Source: Anoplopoma fimbria
Lineage: Eukaryota > Chordata > Actinopteri > Perciformes > Anoplopomatidae
Assembly (NCBI RefSeq): GCF_027596085.1
Contig: NC_072462.1
Location: 20,931,421 to 20,995,420, forward strand
Direction of reading: 5' to 3'
Length of the DNA: 64,000 nt
This document shows, piece after piece, positions 22,900 to 36,300 of the stretch (positions are counted from its first letter, which is position 1; each line of letters opens with the position of its first letter). The position numbers were made by a program, and so were the translations under genes. Below the pieces are notes generated by a model, which saw only the letters and a program-made list of their open reading frames with translations, searched no databases and was not told the DNA's origin.

Positions 22900-23868
22900 A
22901 GTCTTTAAGATAACTGGTCAGTTTAGAAGTAGGACGACTAAAACAGTAAAGCTATTGCTTTGGTTAAATATTAAAAAAACAAAACACGTATCACAATAGA
23001 AACCTTGTTGATTTAAGAATTGAGGCAATGTTGTAGGAGTTGACAGTAAACGTCTCCCCCTCAGCGTACTTTCCCCTGTGGTAATTGAAGGTCATAATCT
23101 CTGTTTTCATGAATAGGGCCTGTTGTTTTAAGACATCTTGCTCTTGCTTTCATGAGAGTAAAAAAAAAAATAGTAAAGTAGGCTGTGGCTTATTGTTGGT
23201 TTACCGATCATCTCCCATAAGTCTGTTGCTCAAACACAGCCTTAAAACATTTCCTGCAACACTGCTGCTTATTTTAGCAACACGGAGCTGCCACACATAT
23301 TTGTTGTTACTAAATCAAGAACCATTTCAGCTTAAAGTGACAAACGGGGTAACAAAGGATAAAATACATGAGAAGACCAGCAGGTGGTTGCTGATTCTGC
23401 ACACTGTCCCTTATCCTTGCAAATGGAAAGAGATTATTGATGAACAGACAATGTGATTTGACTGCAGAAGGACATCTTGTACTGCATGTCACTCTATTTC
23501 TCTTCATCTAATCTGCATCTATTGCATGGTTAAGGTCCGGAAAGGCAAATAAAAAACTTGGTTTGGGGTCAAGGGAAGATTGTGTTCTTAGTTAAATATT
23601 TTAAATGTCAATTCCAGCTTGCATTTTGGGAGGGGACAAGACCCTGAACCTCTCATGTAAGAGATCCGTATACACATATGAGTTGTTTCAGATGTGGAAA
23701 AGACTGGCAACCTTCAAACTGATTTTAGATGAGAATTATATAAAGCCAAATTTTTCTAAAACAAATTAGAGCAAAGTTATTCTGGTTTGATATACTGCTG
23801 TTAGGACCTGAAGATAAAAAATAAAAATGAGGAAAGTGCAAAGTTGAAAGTAGTCTATTAGTGGTCTG

Positions 23869-23870
<2 letters not shown>
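22900..23870. other. Intergenic, no gene recognised
   Basis: AT-rich; open frames under 125 codons without motif or splice support. No element recognised. Confidence 0.45.

Positions 23871-23940
<70 letters not shown>
23871..23940. repeat. (TG)n microsatellite
   Basis: About 35 uninterrupted TG units. Confidence 0.97.
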
Positions 23941-23941
<1 letters not shown>

Positions 23942-23944
23942 TGA

Positions 23945-25630
23945 TTTGATGATCTGTTACTTTTAATATATTATCAACACTTTTCAATAAAGCAAACAAT
24001 GGTATGGCATTGACTCACTGAACAGAGAAATTACAATATCTACCAGTGGTACTCAGTCTCAGTGTGGTGATGAACATGTTTTATGTCTGCAGTGCATGTA
24101 TTATGTTTTAATACAGAACCTACAATTACAAGTACCCCGCACTGCAGTGTGCAGTTTGGGTTGATGCTCAGTGTCTGCCAACGTTGAGCACCGCTCTTCC
24201 CCTTAGACTCAATCAAAGGTACCACCCGGTGGCCGAAGCCATGCAGCACATTCACAAACATCACATACTGAGATAGAGCACAATTATTAACATTAAAAGA
24301 TCGAGATCAATCAGTCCTAGGTGGGTTCAACTGGAGGTACTTGAAGTGTTGAGGTGCGCTCAAACAATCAAGAGCACAAGAACACACAGTGGCAGTAAGA
24401 TCGACTTAAAGCAGGAGAATTTAAATCAGACTATTTATCAATATCATTACCATTATTCCTGCATTAAAGTAAAAGCCGGATTTTACGGTTGTAGTTGGTT
24501 GATGAAGAGCTCATTTTCAAGTATTTTGTATTAGATTGTAACTTGTTTACAAAATTTGATCATGATTATGATCATTATTTATCTATTTTGAATAATTCTG
24601 GAGATTTTTTATATAGTTGGTTTTTAAAATACATACATTTTGTTCCTGTGCAGCCCAACAGTCATGCTTCACATAACTGAAACAGCCAATCATAACACTC
24701 CCAACCCATAGGCAGACAATTGGATTGCTTCTTTATCGTCTAAATTAAATTTCACCTGCAATACCTGAGTGTGGTCAGCAGGGGTAGACCAGGAACACAA
24801 ATACTCCTGTCTGATGGTTACTGAAACTCATACAGATCATTAGGACCAAAACAAGCTCATCTTATTTTTTTATTTTTTGGGGGACATTTTGGCTGGTCTA
24901 CACAAGGAAATTGCTAAGATGCTAAAAGTTTAGGTGTTTTGTCAGTTGTCCAAATAAACAGAGAAAGACAAGAATGGACACACACACAAACAAACAAACA
25001 CACACAGGCACACACACTTTCTCAGCCCTTAAATTCCTCTCAGCTGTCTCCTCTGTGTTGAATCTTGTATGTAACAAGCCCTGGTGATTAGTGACATCTA
25101 TTGGTGGTAAATCTCATGTGCCACCTACAGGAACCACAACTTCAGGTGGTTGACAAATCAACAGAAACACCTCACATTGCTAACCTGAAAATGGAAAGAG
25201 GACCCTTGTGCTAAAAATGCAGATTTCTGAATCTAAATATAACACTTTTCGCACGAGTACTTTGCAAAGGATACAGTGACATTCCTCACCGTGTGGTGGG
25301 ACAGGGTTGTGAAGCCCCAGTACGGGCCAAGGTCAAAATAAGTGTAACAATTACCAGAGAAATTATTCTTAGAAGAAGTAAACACTTCACTTGATAAAAC
25401 AGCCACCAATATTCATGCAGCTGTTCTCACTGCATCTCCAAAATTCAATTTCAGTTTTCACTTTCTCAAATGGGTCATGGAATGTTTTATACACTCAAGT
25501 GTATTTAGACCTCACAACAGCTTGTTATACTAAAGTTAAAACATGTACAATTGAGAAGAAACCTGAAACGGTGAAGCTTCAGTCTCAGTCGGGCAGAAAG
25601 TGAAACCAGCAGTTGTTTCCGTTCTGTTAG
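23945..25630. other. Intergenic, no gene recognised
   Basis: No coding or RNA feature recognised; a short CA/AAAC-rich tract lies near 24979-25018. Confidence 0.45.
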
Positions 25631-25636
25631 TAGATC

Positions 25637-25738
<102 letters not shown>

Positions 25739-25914
25739 TTTTGAAGGTATGAGACTAGAGTTAAAATGTATTACCCTTCACCAATGCTGCCTGTATGGTT
25801 CAGGTTTCCACTTGCAATTTCTATACTTTTCTGTAACTTTTTATCTTTATACATATTCACAACATTCCTATTTTAAGTTTATTCCTCAAGAGCCTCACAA
25901 TATAAACATTTGGG

Positions 25915-26260
25915 ACTTAAATATCGCAACAATTATTGGATAGATTACAATAACATTTGATAAAAATATCCAAAAGGATGAATTGTAATAATTTTGGGGA
26001 TTTGTACATTTAGCAGCTTTAATTATTGATTTGTAAAACTTGGTTTATGCATAAATACCCTCAAACTATTGACACAAGTCTCAGCTGTATTTTTTGTTCA
26101 CTGCCAATTAGCTAATTTTAGCATGCTACCACACTAACCTGAGATGTTGAACATGATAAACATCATGCCTGCTTAACATCAGCGTGTTAGCAATGCCGAC
26201 ATTATCATTTAGCTCAAAGCTCCACTGTGTCTACGTGGAGTCTGGCAAAGCTGCTAGCAT
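25915..26260. repeat. 'GTTAGCATGC' family copy
   Basis: Diverged copy: ACAATTATTGGATAGATTAC and GGATGAATTGTAATAATTTT, then TTTTAGCATGCTACCAC, CATGATAAACATCATGCCTG and CAGCGTGTTAGCAATGCCGA, in the family order. Confidence 0.65.
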
Positions 26261-26264
26261 ACCT

Positions 26265-26715
26265 GTACACTCTCATACTTTGTGTAAGCTGCCTCTCTGT
26301 TACTGTGTCGATACTGCATGTTGTCAGACTGTGGTTTCAAACAGTCCTGAGCGAGTGAAGATTGAGAGAGGAAGAGGCTTCTTCCTGTATGGCTTCTTCC
26401 TCTGTACAATGAGGGCAGTAAATGAACGGAAGAACAAAACATATGATCATTTACAGTATCTCAAACTTTACTGTCCAATATTTTCACTGAGCATCACTGC
26501 TGGCCTGTGAGACTTTTATTCCTCTTGTTTCTCATGCCACTACAACATAATGCACATTTACTTATTTAATCCCTGTTTGCCGACACATAGGTGCACTCTC
26601 CTGAATAGTGGTCATAGACAGTGACTCTCCATTTAAAGTATATCATTTTAGAGTTCTGCTGTCCAGATGGTTGTTTAGTCAGAAAATGGTCCAGTGTTTC
26701 CCTCTGGGTAATTAT
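26265..26715. other. Intergenic, no gene recognised
   Basis: Open frames of about 60-110 codons on both strands overlap each other and show no family motif. Nothing supported. Confidence 0.45.
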
Positions 26716-26719
26716 AATG

Positions 26720-26722
<3 letters not shown>

Positions 26723-26816
<94 letters not shown>
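26723..26816. repeat. (CA)n microsatellite
   Basis: About 46 uninterrupted CA units. Confidence 0.97.
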
Positions 26817-26817
<1 letters not shown>

Positions 26818-26819
26818 CA

Positions 26820-28490
26820 ATGCTTAGAGTATTTAAGGCCTTATAATAGCAGTGCATTCACATAAATCTGCAACCCCTATTATTACTGCAGCCCAGTAAT
26901 GACGACAAATACAGAGGCAATGTAGCAGCGACGGAAAGTAACTAAGTGCATTTACACTACTATGCTTTTGTTCATTTTAGAGGTAATTGCATCAGCTTGA
27001 GTACCTCCATTTGCTTATTATTATATTTATATTATACTCTAAAAAACTGCACACATCAAGCTAAATTCATAAGCAATAAAATGCATCCTGAATAATTTCA
27101 GTGGTTTTCCTGCTATAGCGTCACTTAGTGTGGTATGGTGGTAATTTTAGCCAACTTTTGATATGCTGTGTAACTGTGTCCGTTTGCTGGCTTCATGGCT
27201 TTGCTAGTATTACATTATGGTATGTTTTAATGTGGTATAATCTCAACATTAACACAAGCCATTGACTAAAAGTCTAATTTAAGTGGAAAAACAACTCATC
27301 AACAGTTTAGTCTGAGATTTGGGTGTGTTATGATAGTAAAGTGTTATGCAATTTATCAGACATAACGCAGCTGCTTCTGTAAACAAAAGGCTTCAAACAA
27401 ATATGTAGTAACACTTCTATTTACCTTCAGGTATAATATTGAATGCAAGACTTTTCCTTTTAATTAAGTATTTTTACTTTATTGTGTTTCTACTTTTACC
27501 TAAATTAGGGGATCTGATCACTAGTTAAACATGTAAATTGTGAAATTTTAACTTATATCTTGAGAGAATATGACAGGAAGTCAATTCGTGAATAACCAGG
27601 AAGGGAGCGTTAAACTGTAACTCTGGTTAGGAAAGAACTTAACATAACTGGTGACACGCAGGGTTCTTCGACTTATCTGCTGAGGTTAACCAGTCAATGA
27701 TTGTCCAGTCACAGTACAGTATTTTAGCAATATGCAACCATGGAAGTGTCAAAAAGACTACAATAAATAGATTATTTTAATTTGTCAACTAAATGACAAA
27801 GCCAGAGTTGACAATTTTAGGATCTCAATGGAGTTTAAGAAAGAAGATGGGAGGTTATAAAAACAACACATGGAAGCTACTGTGGTTTAAAGTAGGAAGA
27901 AGAGTGTGGGCAGGAGAAGAGGATGCTACATGAAAGTGTATGAGAAAGAGGAAGAATAGAAGCAGTCACGATGGGAGAGCAGAGAAGACAGCACCATTAT
28001 TAAAGCTTCCACTAATACATGCTCTACAGCCCATTGAGGAGCAGAGATGAAGACATCGTGCTGAACCTTAGTATCCATGAGTCTTTTACGCACACACTGT
28101 GTTTACATATCAATTTATCTCTTTCACATGTTTTAAAAGCTGTCATGTTTTTTTTTGTGTAGCCCATTTTGCTCCTTGGTTGGTTTAAGTAAATAAAAGA
28201 CAATTGGACCAACATAAATCACCAACTAACACTATTGGTTTAAGATTATTACTTATGACTTCAGAATTTGTAATAAGACAAATCAATGTATAGACTATCC
28301 ATTCTGCAATGTTTTTCCCCAAAGCTCAATATTTTGAACCAAACAACTGTATTTTTACAACATTTACTTGTTGGTATTTTTATATTTTTGAGACTTTAAA
28401 TTTTTTTTTTTAATCAAATTTCCCCTTAATATAATAAATAAATATAACGTTATGATGCGTTGAATAGAACAAAGAGTATACGGCCGTGCT
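26820..28490. other. Intergenic, no gene recognised
   Basis: AT-rich non-coding sequence with no recognised exon, RNA or element. Confidence 0.45.
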
Positions 28491-28494
28491 TACA

Positions 28495-29035
28495 GCTCTG
28501 TGAGGCTTTAGCCATACTTGTTAGCTTAATGCTAATTTTAGCATGTTGATGTGCCTACAAATGCAATGGTAAATTGTTGACATTAAGGGACTATAATGTT
28601 AACCATGTCATCCATCTTAATTAAGCATTTTAGCATGCTAAAGTTTGCCAGTTAGCACTTAACACAAAGCACAGCGAAAGTTGGTGGAAAGGTCATTAGT
28701 TTTGCAAGTATTTGGTCATAAACAAAATTACCTGACAAGTTGCAATTTTACCTGGTGATATTGCTCGATGAAAAAAACAGAAAAGTAAATGCAAATAATC
28801 CAGTCAAAAAACACGGATGTCTGCAATATATATATAAAAATATGTGACAAAACAGTTGTTGAGACATTTTGCTCAAAGCCACATATGTCAAACTCATCAC
28901 CAGAAGATCACCAAAATCAGTATGATTCATCCACTGCTCACCATGAATGTCTGTATAAAACTTAATGGCAATACATCCAGTAGCCTATTGAGATATTTCA
29001 GTCCGGACTAAAGTGGTAGACATTTTCACCCTGAG
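28495..29035. repeat. 'GTTAGCATGC' family, second long copy
   Basis: TTAGCATGCTAAAGTTTGCC, GTTAGCACTTAACACAAAGC, the GCAAGTATTTGGTCATAAAC box, ATGAATGTCTGTATAAAACT and TTGAGATATTTCAGTCCGGA follow one another in the family order. It lies just beyond the 3' end of the minus-strand mucin gene. Confidence 0.75.
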
Positions 29036-29177
29036 AACAGCATATGAATGCTTGTGTGTGTCTGTATGTCATATGCCACTCATTATCATCAAGTACATAT
29101 AAGTGTCTTAAAATTTCTCTCTGAGCCTCTCTGATCGACACAACCATCACAGGGACTCAAATTACTCCTTTATCACT

Positions 29178-29183
29178 TTTATT
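29178..29183 (-). terminator. Poly(A) signal of the PARM1-like gene
   Basis: TTTATT on the + strand reads AATAAA on the minus strand (GCAATAAAAGTG context), 1.2 kb past the stop codon. No closer canonical signal with better context was picked; alternative sites are possible. Confidence 0.45.
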
Positions 29184-30378
29184 GCACAAACAATTGAATA
29201 TGATCATATCACACAATAAAATGTTGTTACATCATTCTTCACCTGAATGCAAACAATCAATACTAAATGAAATACTGAAGGAATAAAAAATTACAATCAG
29301 AAAAGCAACCTGGCTGAGCTGCTCGGCAAGGCAAAAACCCACAGAAACATGAAAAAAACATCACACTGATAACATTTAATAATAAAAAGAACTCACTCTT
29401 AAATAGTAGTTAAAGTTGATCCGGTATGAAGGAGACACTTTTCCCTGCCCAACATTTTATTTAGTCCACATTTTATGTAAATTGAGATTTTCTGAGATGT
29501 TTCTAAGAACTCATGTTCTCGATGCTAAAACAATTGCTGCCTTATTTGGTTCCTCCACAGAGAGCTCAGCGTTCAGGCTCAGATGCATACCAGCACATGG
29601 AGCAGGAGAGGATCCACAATTTTAGTTCACTTCAGTAAAATGAAAACACTGGGCTTAAACCAGAAATTATCCTTTTAAAGGCTTGTCTCTCTCTGCTTTT
29701 TCACCATTCAGTTTGTAGTATGAGAACAATTCTTATTCATTTTACCTGCATGTGACGGAAATCTTTTTATGTAAAAACACTCCTTAACACACTTAATTTG
29801 CAAATCATTTTCCTCAAAATAGTCTTCTTTCTGGATTATCGTAGCCGCTAACGCTAACATTGCCCCTTCATGTTGCTTAAAAAATGGTCAAAAATATTTC
29901 CAAGATTAAGGAATTAGCACTAGACGTGAATTTTTTTTTCTTCATTTTTATTTCTTTTTTTCCTTTTGATTTAAAAAATCTATTTTTATTGTCTTATTCC
30001 TATTTTCATTCTCGATAAAAGCTAAGACAGCCTGTCAACATATCGGGTTTGTATCGGAACATTCATCTACTTTTGCGACAGTCAGATCTTCCTCATCTAT
30101 TACAACTCCTAGTCTTAAGGCCTCATTTTACAATTCCTTAGTTTTTTGTACGTTTTTACTGTAAAATAAAACAAAAAATTAGGCTACTTTTAAAAAGATC
30201 AATAGTAACATCACATTTGCTTTGCATTTTGGCAATCAAGCGATCAGCAAGTCACAGTTATAAAATGTGACCTCGCTGAACTCATTACGCAAACACTAAA
30301 AACCCACTCTGATCAGAACGTTTCCATCCACTGACTGGGTTTGGGGGGTCACTTCTGGAGTTAGAGGTTCAAAAGGAT
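29184..30378 (-). other. 3' UTR of the PARM1-like mucin gene
   Basis: AT-rich non-coding sequence from the TGA stop to the candidate poly(A) signal; no repeat recognised. Extent depends on the chosen poly(A) signal. Confidence 0.45.
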
Positions 30379-33300
30379 TCAAGGGTCATACATTGGGTTG
30401 CCGAAGTTTCCCATATTGCCGTGGTCGTTTAAGTCCAGAAGAGGGCCGTAGGATTTATGTCTGGAATGGAGAGGAAGTAGAGAAAAAACGAAGATAGAAG
30501 TTGAATAAAGAGAAAGGAATATGATGACTGTACTCTTATTTACAAAAGACAATGGGAAATTAAGATACTATACAAAATGCTGTTTTGGTTAAAAAAACAT
30601 TAAAGAGTTACTCTGACACAATAATAATAATCACTCCTCTACTATAGTAAGTACAGTCAATGAAACCTGTACACAGGTGTGTTTGGTTCATGAAAATACA
30701 TGTTTTTGATATTCACATTATTTTTTTTAAAGTTATGAGCATCACTAAGAAATTCCATTCATCTTCCAGAAATCTCAGAGACAGATCAAAAACTTTGACG
30801 AATAAAACTGAAATTAACTGCAAAATTTGTTTTTAAAGTTACTTTTCCAACACAATGTCATCACTTGAGTTTTAGTACATTAATGATAACTTGTTATGCA
30901 CTGGTAGATTTGTTTGAGTTCTGGACTCACCGGATCTTGTAGTAGAAAAGCACAACCAACACTACGATGACAATCACTATGAACATGAAAATAATGACTG
31001 CAATACTTCCTGGAGAGAGAAAGGGAGAGATACAAGTATCATAAGATTGGTTGTAAAAACATGTTTAGTCCTCAGACAATCAATACATTTTTGCCTGCCT
31101 AGGTTTCTTCCTATTAGTTCCTTTCCACCTTTTACAAAATACTTCTGAACTTAAACTGTATATCTTGTCTTGCCAGTGTTGTGCAAGTATATATCAAACT
31201 GTTTTACTAATTCCCTTCAGCAAAAGTAATGCATTTCATTACATTTTTTTTTTTGTTACTCAGCACGGTTCCATCAAAGGTGCCTTTTATGTCCAACTGA
31301 AATATAATAATGTGCTTTTTAAATGTATTTGTGTAGTTGTTTTTTATAATTAAAAAGAAGGACATATTAGAGACAACCTCATGGTGGTGGTAGATGAACA
31401 GTCAGGCGATCAACAAACTGATTACAATTGATCATCTGGGAATCAATGGATATCTGGCAATGGTGGGCTGATGGACTGACCGATAGTCATTGCCATCCAT
31501 ACAGCCATGACACTAGCAAAGCACAGCAAAAATCTAGTTTCAGAATGAATTTGAGACATTTACAATTTCACAGGATCATATTTGTTTAAGATTTACAAGG
31601 TCCGATTTAAAAATGTGTTTGTGCCATTTAGGTTTTTCATGAGGTTGCATGTCATGTCATCATCCAAACACGCCTCATAGTTCCCTTATTTGTCGGACCC
31701 ATACAGTACATGGCTGGCCTCAACTGATTATACTTTGTGTGACTGACTATAATCTTCCCCTGGTACAATGTACCACGACCTTAAGATAATTTATTTTCAA
31801 GCAGACTACGCTGACCTTTGAGCTGAAGTATTAATGAGTAATATCCTAGCCGGAAAAAGGAACCAAGCACACTGATTCCCAGAAATAATGTTCAGGTGCC
31901 TGTCACACTCCAAGCCACTCCTTTGTTGCAGCTCATTCCCCATCCCTTGCTACATGATTTCCTGTCATCGCTCTACTGTAACTCCCAAATTAAGGCATAA
32001 AAATTTACAATAATGATAATAGAAACAGTAAGTTACAGATGTATAAACTAGCTGTAAAGAAAATTGCAATTGCTTACTTTGTTGTGTTCTAACGTTGGAG
32101 GACCTTTTTGTTTGTTGTGTTTGCATGCTAACATTAGCCAAATAGCACTAAACACAAAATATAGCTGAGGCCTATAGGAATGTTTTTAGTTCGTTTTGTA
32201 ATGGACAAATTGAAATATGACCTTTGATAGCAAGGAAAAGTAAAGGTATTTTGGTTTTACAATTGATACTGAAGGGAACATGGATGTTTGAACTACATTT
32301 CATGGAAAACAACCCAATAGTTGTTGAGACATTTGGTTAATAAATTCAGTCTTACAGTACAGCACTACAACTCTTCCAGAAAACTTTGTACGAGCTCAGG
32401 CCCTTACTTTCATTTTAGTTGGAAGAACAAGGGTCTAAATTTAGTTCATCGTCCCCTAAAAATCTCTGCTTCAGGGGTGGGTTCTGATCGATGAACAAAG
32501 AAACCATTAAGGTTTAAACTGTACCCGGTCCAATTTGCTTTCAGATGTGATTGGAAATCTAACATGTACTTTCAGTTTAGGACTTTTGGTTCTGCTAAAG
32601 CGTATTACTGCAGAAAAATGATTTCACATTTAGTTCCTGACTTAAGTTTCTTGGGCTATTTCTGGCCACATGGGTGACTCATTGTACTTAACATTTTTAT
32701 TGGACACCTAGCCTAGAACAGTCCACATTAAAAACAGCGCCCCGGAGGCACATCATAAAAGTTCTGAGTCAGAGGCGTTATCAGATTCAGTGGTTACTGA
32801 ATATGATGAAACAGACCATACATCCAAAAGAGATCACTGAACATACAACTTGAGAAACAAGGAAAAATTTGAATAGTTTCTCAATTGCAGCTTATGAATT
32901 TTCAATGCCAGGTTTGCCGGTACAACTCCTTGCCTTTACTAACAGGAGGTCTATAATGAATGGCTTGTGCTACCACAATGAACGACGTGGTGACAAAGAC
33001 TGGATGCCATGAAAACACAGGTCTGTGTTGAACAGTTTTGTGAATGATGAACGAGCAGGGAAAGAACTGGCAGACAGCCGTGTCTCTTCAAACCTACGCC
33101 GTTCATTTTCACTCATTCAACTAGTGAAGACTCAACTGCAAAGTAAACAAGGAAGTGTGTGAGTAAAGTGTTTTGTTCAAATATTAACCACAGCTCGACA
33201 CAGTGCTTAAATAGGTCAAAGAGAATGAGGAAGAGATACATCGACTCTGCATGCGTACATTGACCTCTTTAATCAGAGAGATTTGATCACCGGTGCTTTG

Positions 33301-36300
33301 TCAATTGGTTCGTTTTTTTCACTCAGAGACCCTCACATTTTGATTTTTTAGGACAGATGGACCATCTACATTAAAACAAATTGATTTGGTGAGATGACAT
33401 GCAGTTTACAGCCAATATGTTTTGACTATGTTTTATAAAATGATTTATAAAAAGGGAGAGGTAGGCACCATGGGCCTGGGGACCCAAATATAAGGGCCCC
33501 GAACAGCTATAAATAAATGATGATGTTAAGATATGAAAAGTATCGAATAATGTTACCATTCTTAATCATTGTATCCCGAAATAAGTAACAAAAAGCACCC
33601 AAAGCAATTTAAAATACGCAGCTCAGCGATATAGCCTACACTTACTGTGTACTTCTACCTCAGAGGAAAACATTGTGGTACTAGATTAACCTGACATAGA
33701 AAAGTTACAAGCTATGTTGCAGATTCAGATTTGACTTGCGTTATTAATGGTTTTACTTTAAATAGTCTATACTTTTACATTAAAACATTTTTTTGAGTAC
33801 TTCTTCTTCAATTGCCAATACCAACATTCCCAGTAAGAGAAAGAGGGAAAAGTGAAGTAGAAGAGGGTTTGCCTAGGGCCCTCAAATCATTAAATGCGCC
33901 CTTGAAAAACACACCCAGGTCGAGGTTGGTCGTGTTCAAAAACATTGGTGAGATGTTTGTCAAAAAAGTAATGCAGGTAATTTCCAAATAGATGTATTAG
34001 TTGCTTTCTTTGACATAACCACCGCAGTTATAAAGGTGAGCATGGATTTATGGGTGGAGGGAAGTTATTCACCTGTATTTTGCCATATTATTTCCTATAA
34101 TTATTATTTCCTGTAAGTTTGATTATAAAAGCGTCTGCTAAATGACTGTAATGTAATGTAAAGTATAACTGACGGATCTATTTTTTTGTACTTATTATGC
34201 TGAGCCCTAATTATTCTTGGTCTTGCATCACCATGAGGTTGATATTCTATGAGTGAAATATCTTTACAACTTTTGCAAATATTGCCATGCAATTTGCTAC
34301 ACATATTTAGGGTCCCTAAAGGATGAATTCTCCAGGTAAAAGTTACCAGTAAAATATTTCTGTGATGTTGTATATCTTCTTGATTGTTTGGAACAACATT
34401 TGAAATGGACATTCATGGACCCCAGACGATGCATTCTCATGTCAGACGGCGACTTTTCCATTTGTGCTACCAGCTGCTTGACTTTTATCGTTGAAATTAA
34501 AATATCATGACAGCTACCGGATGAATTGCTGTGAAAGTTTGGGACATGCATGGTGCCCAGAAGCTGAACTGCAGTAACTTCGAGCCCTTTCATTTCGCAT
34601 CATCATCTGGTCTAAACTTTGATTTGCTCAACAATGTTGTTATGACCAGATAACTTTAAAACTAATGACTGTCTCACCTACTTTGTGTTTGGTCGGAATT
34701 AGCAAATGTTAGCATTCTACATACCTGAGCTCAGAGCCTCGGACTCATGTCCTTCCTGTACCAGTGTGGTGGTTTTGATGGCACTGGTAGTAGTGGTGCT
34801 GGTGGTGGTGGTACTGGTAGTACTTGTTTTTATGGTGTTTTGGGTTGTGATGGGCCTGGTGGTTTGTGCTGTGCCGGTGCTTGTGCCTGTGCTGGTGCTG
34901 GTGCTGGTGCCGGTGCTGGTGCTGGCGCCTGTGCTGGTGCTGGTGCTGGTGCTGGTGCTGGTGCCGGTGCTGGTGCTTGTGCCTGTGCTGGTGCTGGTGC
35001 TGGTGCTGGTGCCGGTGCTGGTGCTGGCGCCTGTGCTGGTGCTGGCGCTGGTGCTGGTGCCGGTGCTGGCGCTGGTGCCTGTGCTGGTGCCGGTGCTGCT
35101 GCCGGTGTTGGTGGTGGTACTGATGCTAGAGGCCTGGGTGTCAGTTGTGATGGATGGGGATGAGAAAGGAGATGAATAGGACGTGGTTTGTGTTTCTGAT
35201 GAAATTGTTGAATATGGAGTGTTTTCTTTGCTGGTTGTCTTTTGGGTGGAAGCTGTATCGTTGGTGGACAGAGTTGCACTGGTGTCATTTATATCGGTGA
35301 CATCACTTGACATGGTAGTTTGAGTAGATGATAAGCTTGTAGCCTGGGAGCTGACGGTGGTCGAGGTAGCAGGCGTCAATGTCCCTGTTTGAGTTTCTTG
35401 TTCTACTGTTAATGCACCACCCAACAGCAGACCTGCGATTTAAAACCAAGAAAATGTTTAAAGTACATTCCGACGGCAATGTGTTTCAACAGATATAAGA
35501 GCATATAACAGATATTCTTGATGTTATTAGGGGCCCCCATAATCTCTGAGGACACCAAAGAGGGATGATAATGATCTTACACTCCATGTATTTTACACAT
35601 TACGGGTAGTTTACTCAGCATGAAAAATAACCCTGATGATGTCATGGATGTGAAATACTAAATCATATGAGTACCCCTTTAACATTAATTGTGTGTTTTG
35701 TTACCAATTCTATCACTGACAACTCCAAATGTGGCAATTACAGTTCACCTGAAACTCATGGAAGTTTCGTGGCTTTTACCAATAATATCAGTAATAAAAC
35801 AGATAATAAGATGCCTTGAAATCAACCAATGATGGCGAGGCAGAAAAATAAATCAGCAAAACAGGTGTGCCGATGTAAAGTTAGCTGGCTTCAAGGCAAA
35901 GACTAACTGGGCTAGCAAAGGAGTTGTGTTATGTAAAACATTAATGCAGGTGATTTGAAAAAAGAGAGGAGCAGCGGCTGGTATTATTATTAATGCCTAT
36001 GGTTTTGGAATGAGATGCTTGGCGATCACAGAGAGGTGTAATGTTCATATGTCCACATGCTTTTGATCATGTAGTGCACTAAATACATAGAGTGCCATAC
36101 AACCAAACTTATATATATAAATACATATTTCTTTCAGTCAAAATCCATCAATGAATTGGTCCTTCTGCCGTAAACACTCACTAGACCACTAAATGTATAT
36201 TAATAAAAATAGTCGCCACCAAATGCACTATTTCCTCCTGTGTAAGTATTGATTGTAAAAAAATCTACAGTGATTAGCTGTTTAAGGAAATTACTGAGGC

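Noticed and set aside
34706..35288. Long + strand open frames (Val/Leu-, Gly/Ala- and Cys/Trp-rich) and a second minus-strand Pro/Ala frame over the mucin repeat
   Set aside because: All are by-products of a short-period GC-rich coding repeat that lacks stops in every frame; only the Thr/Ser frame has matching splice phases, signal peptide and membrane exon.
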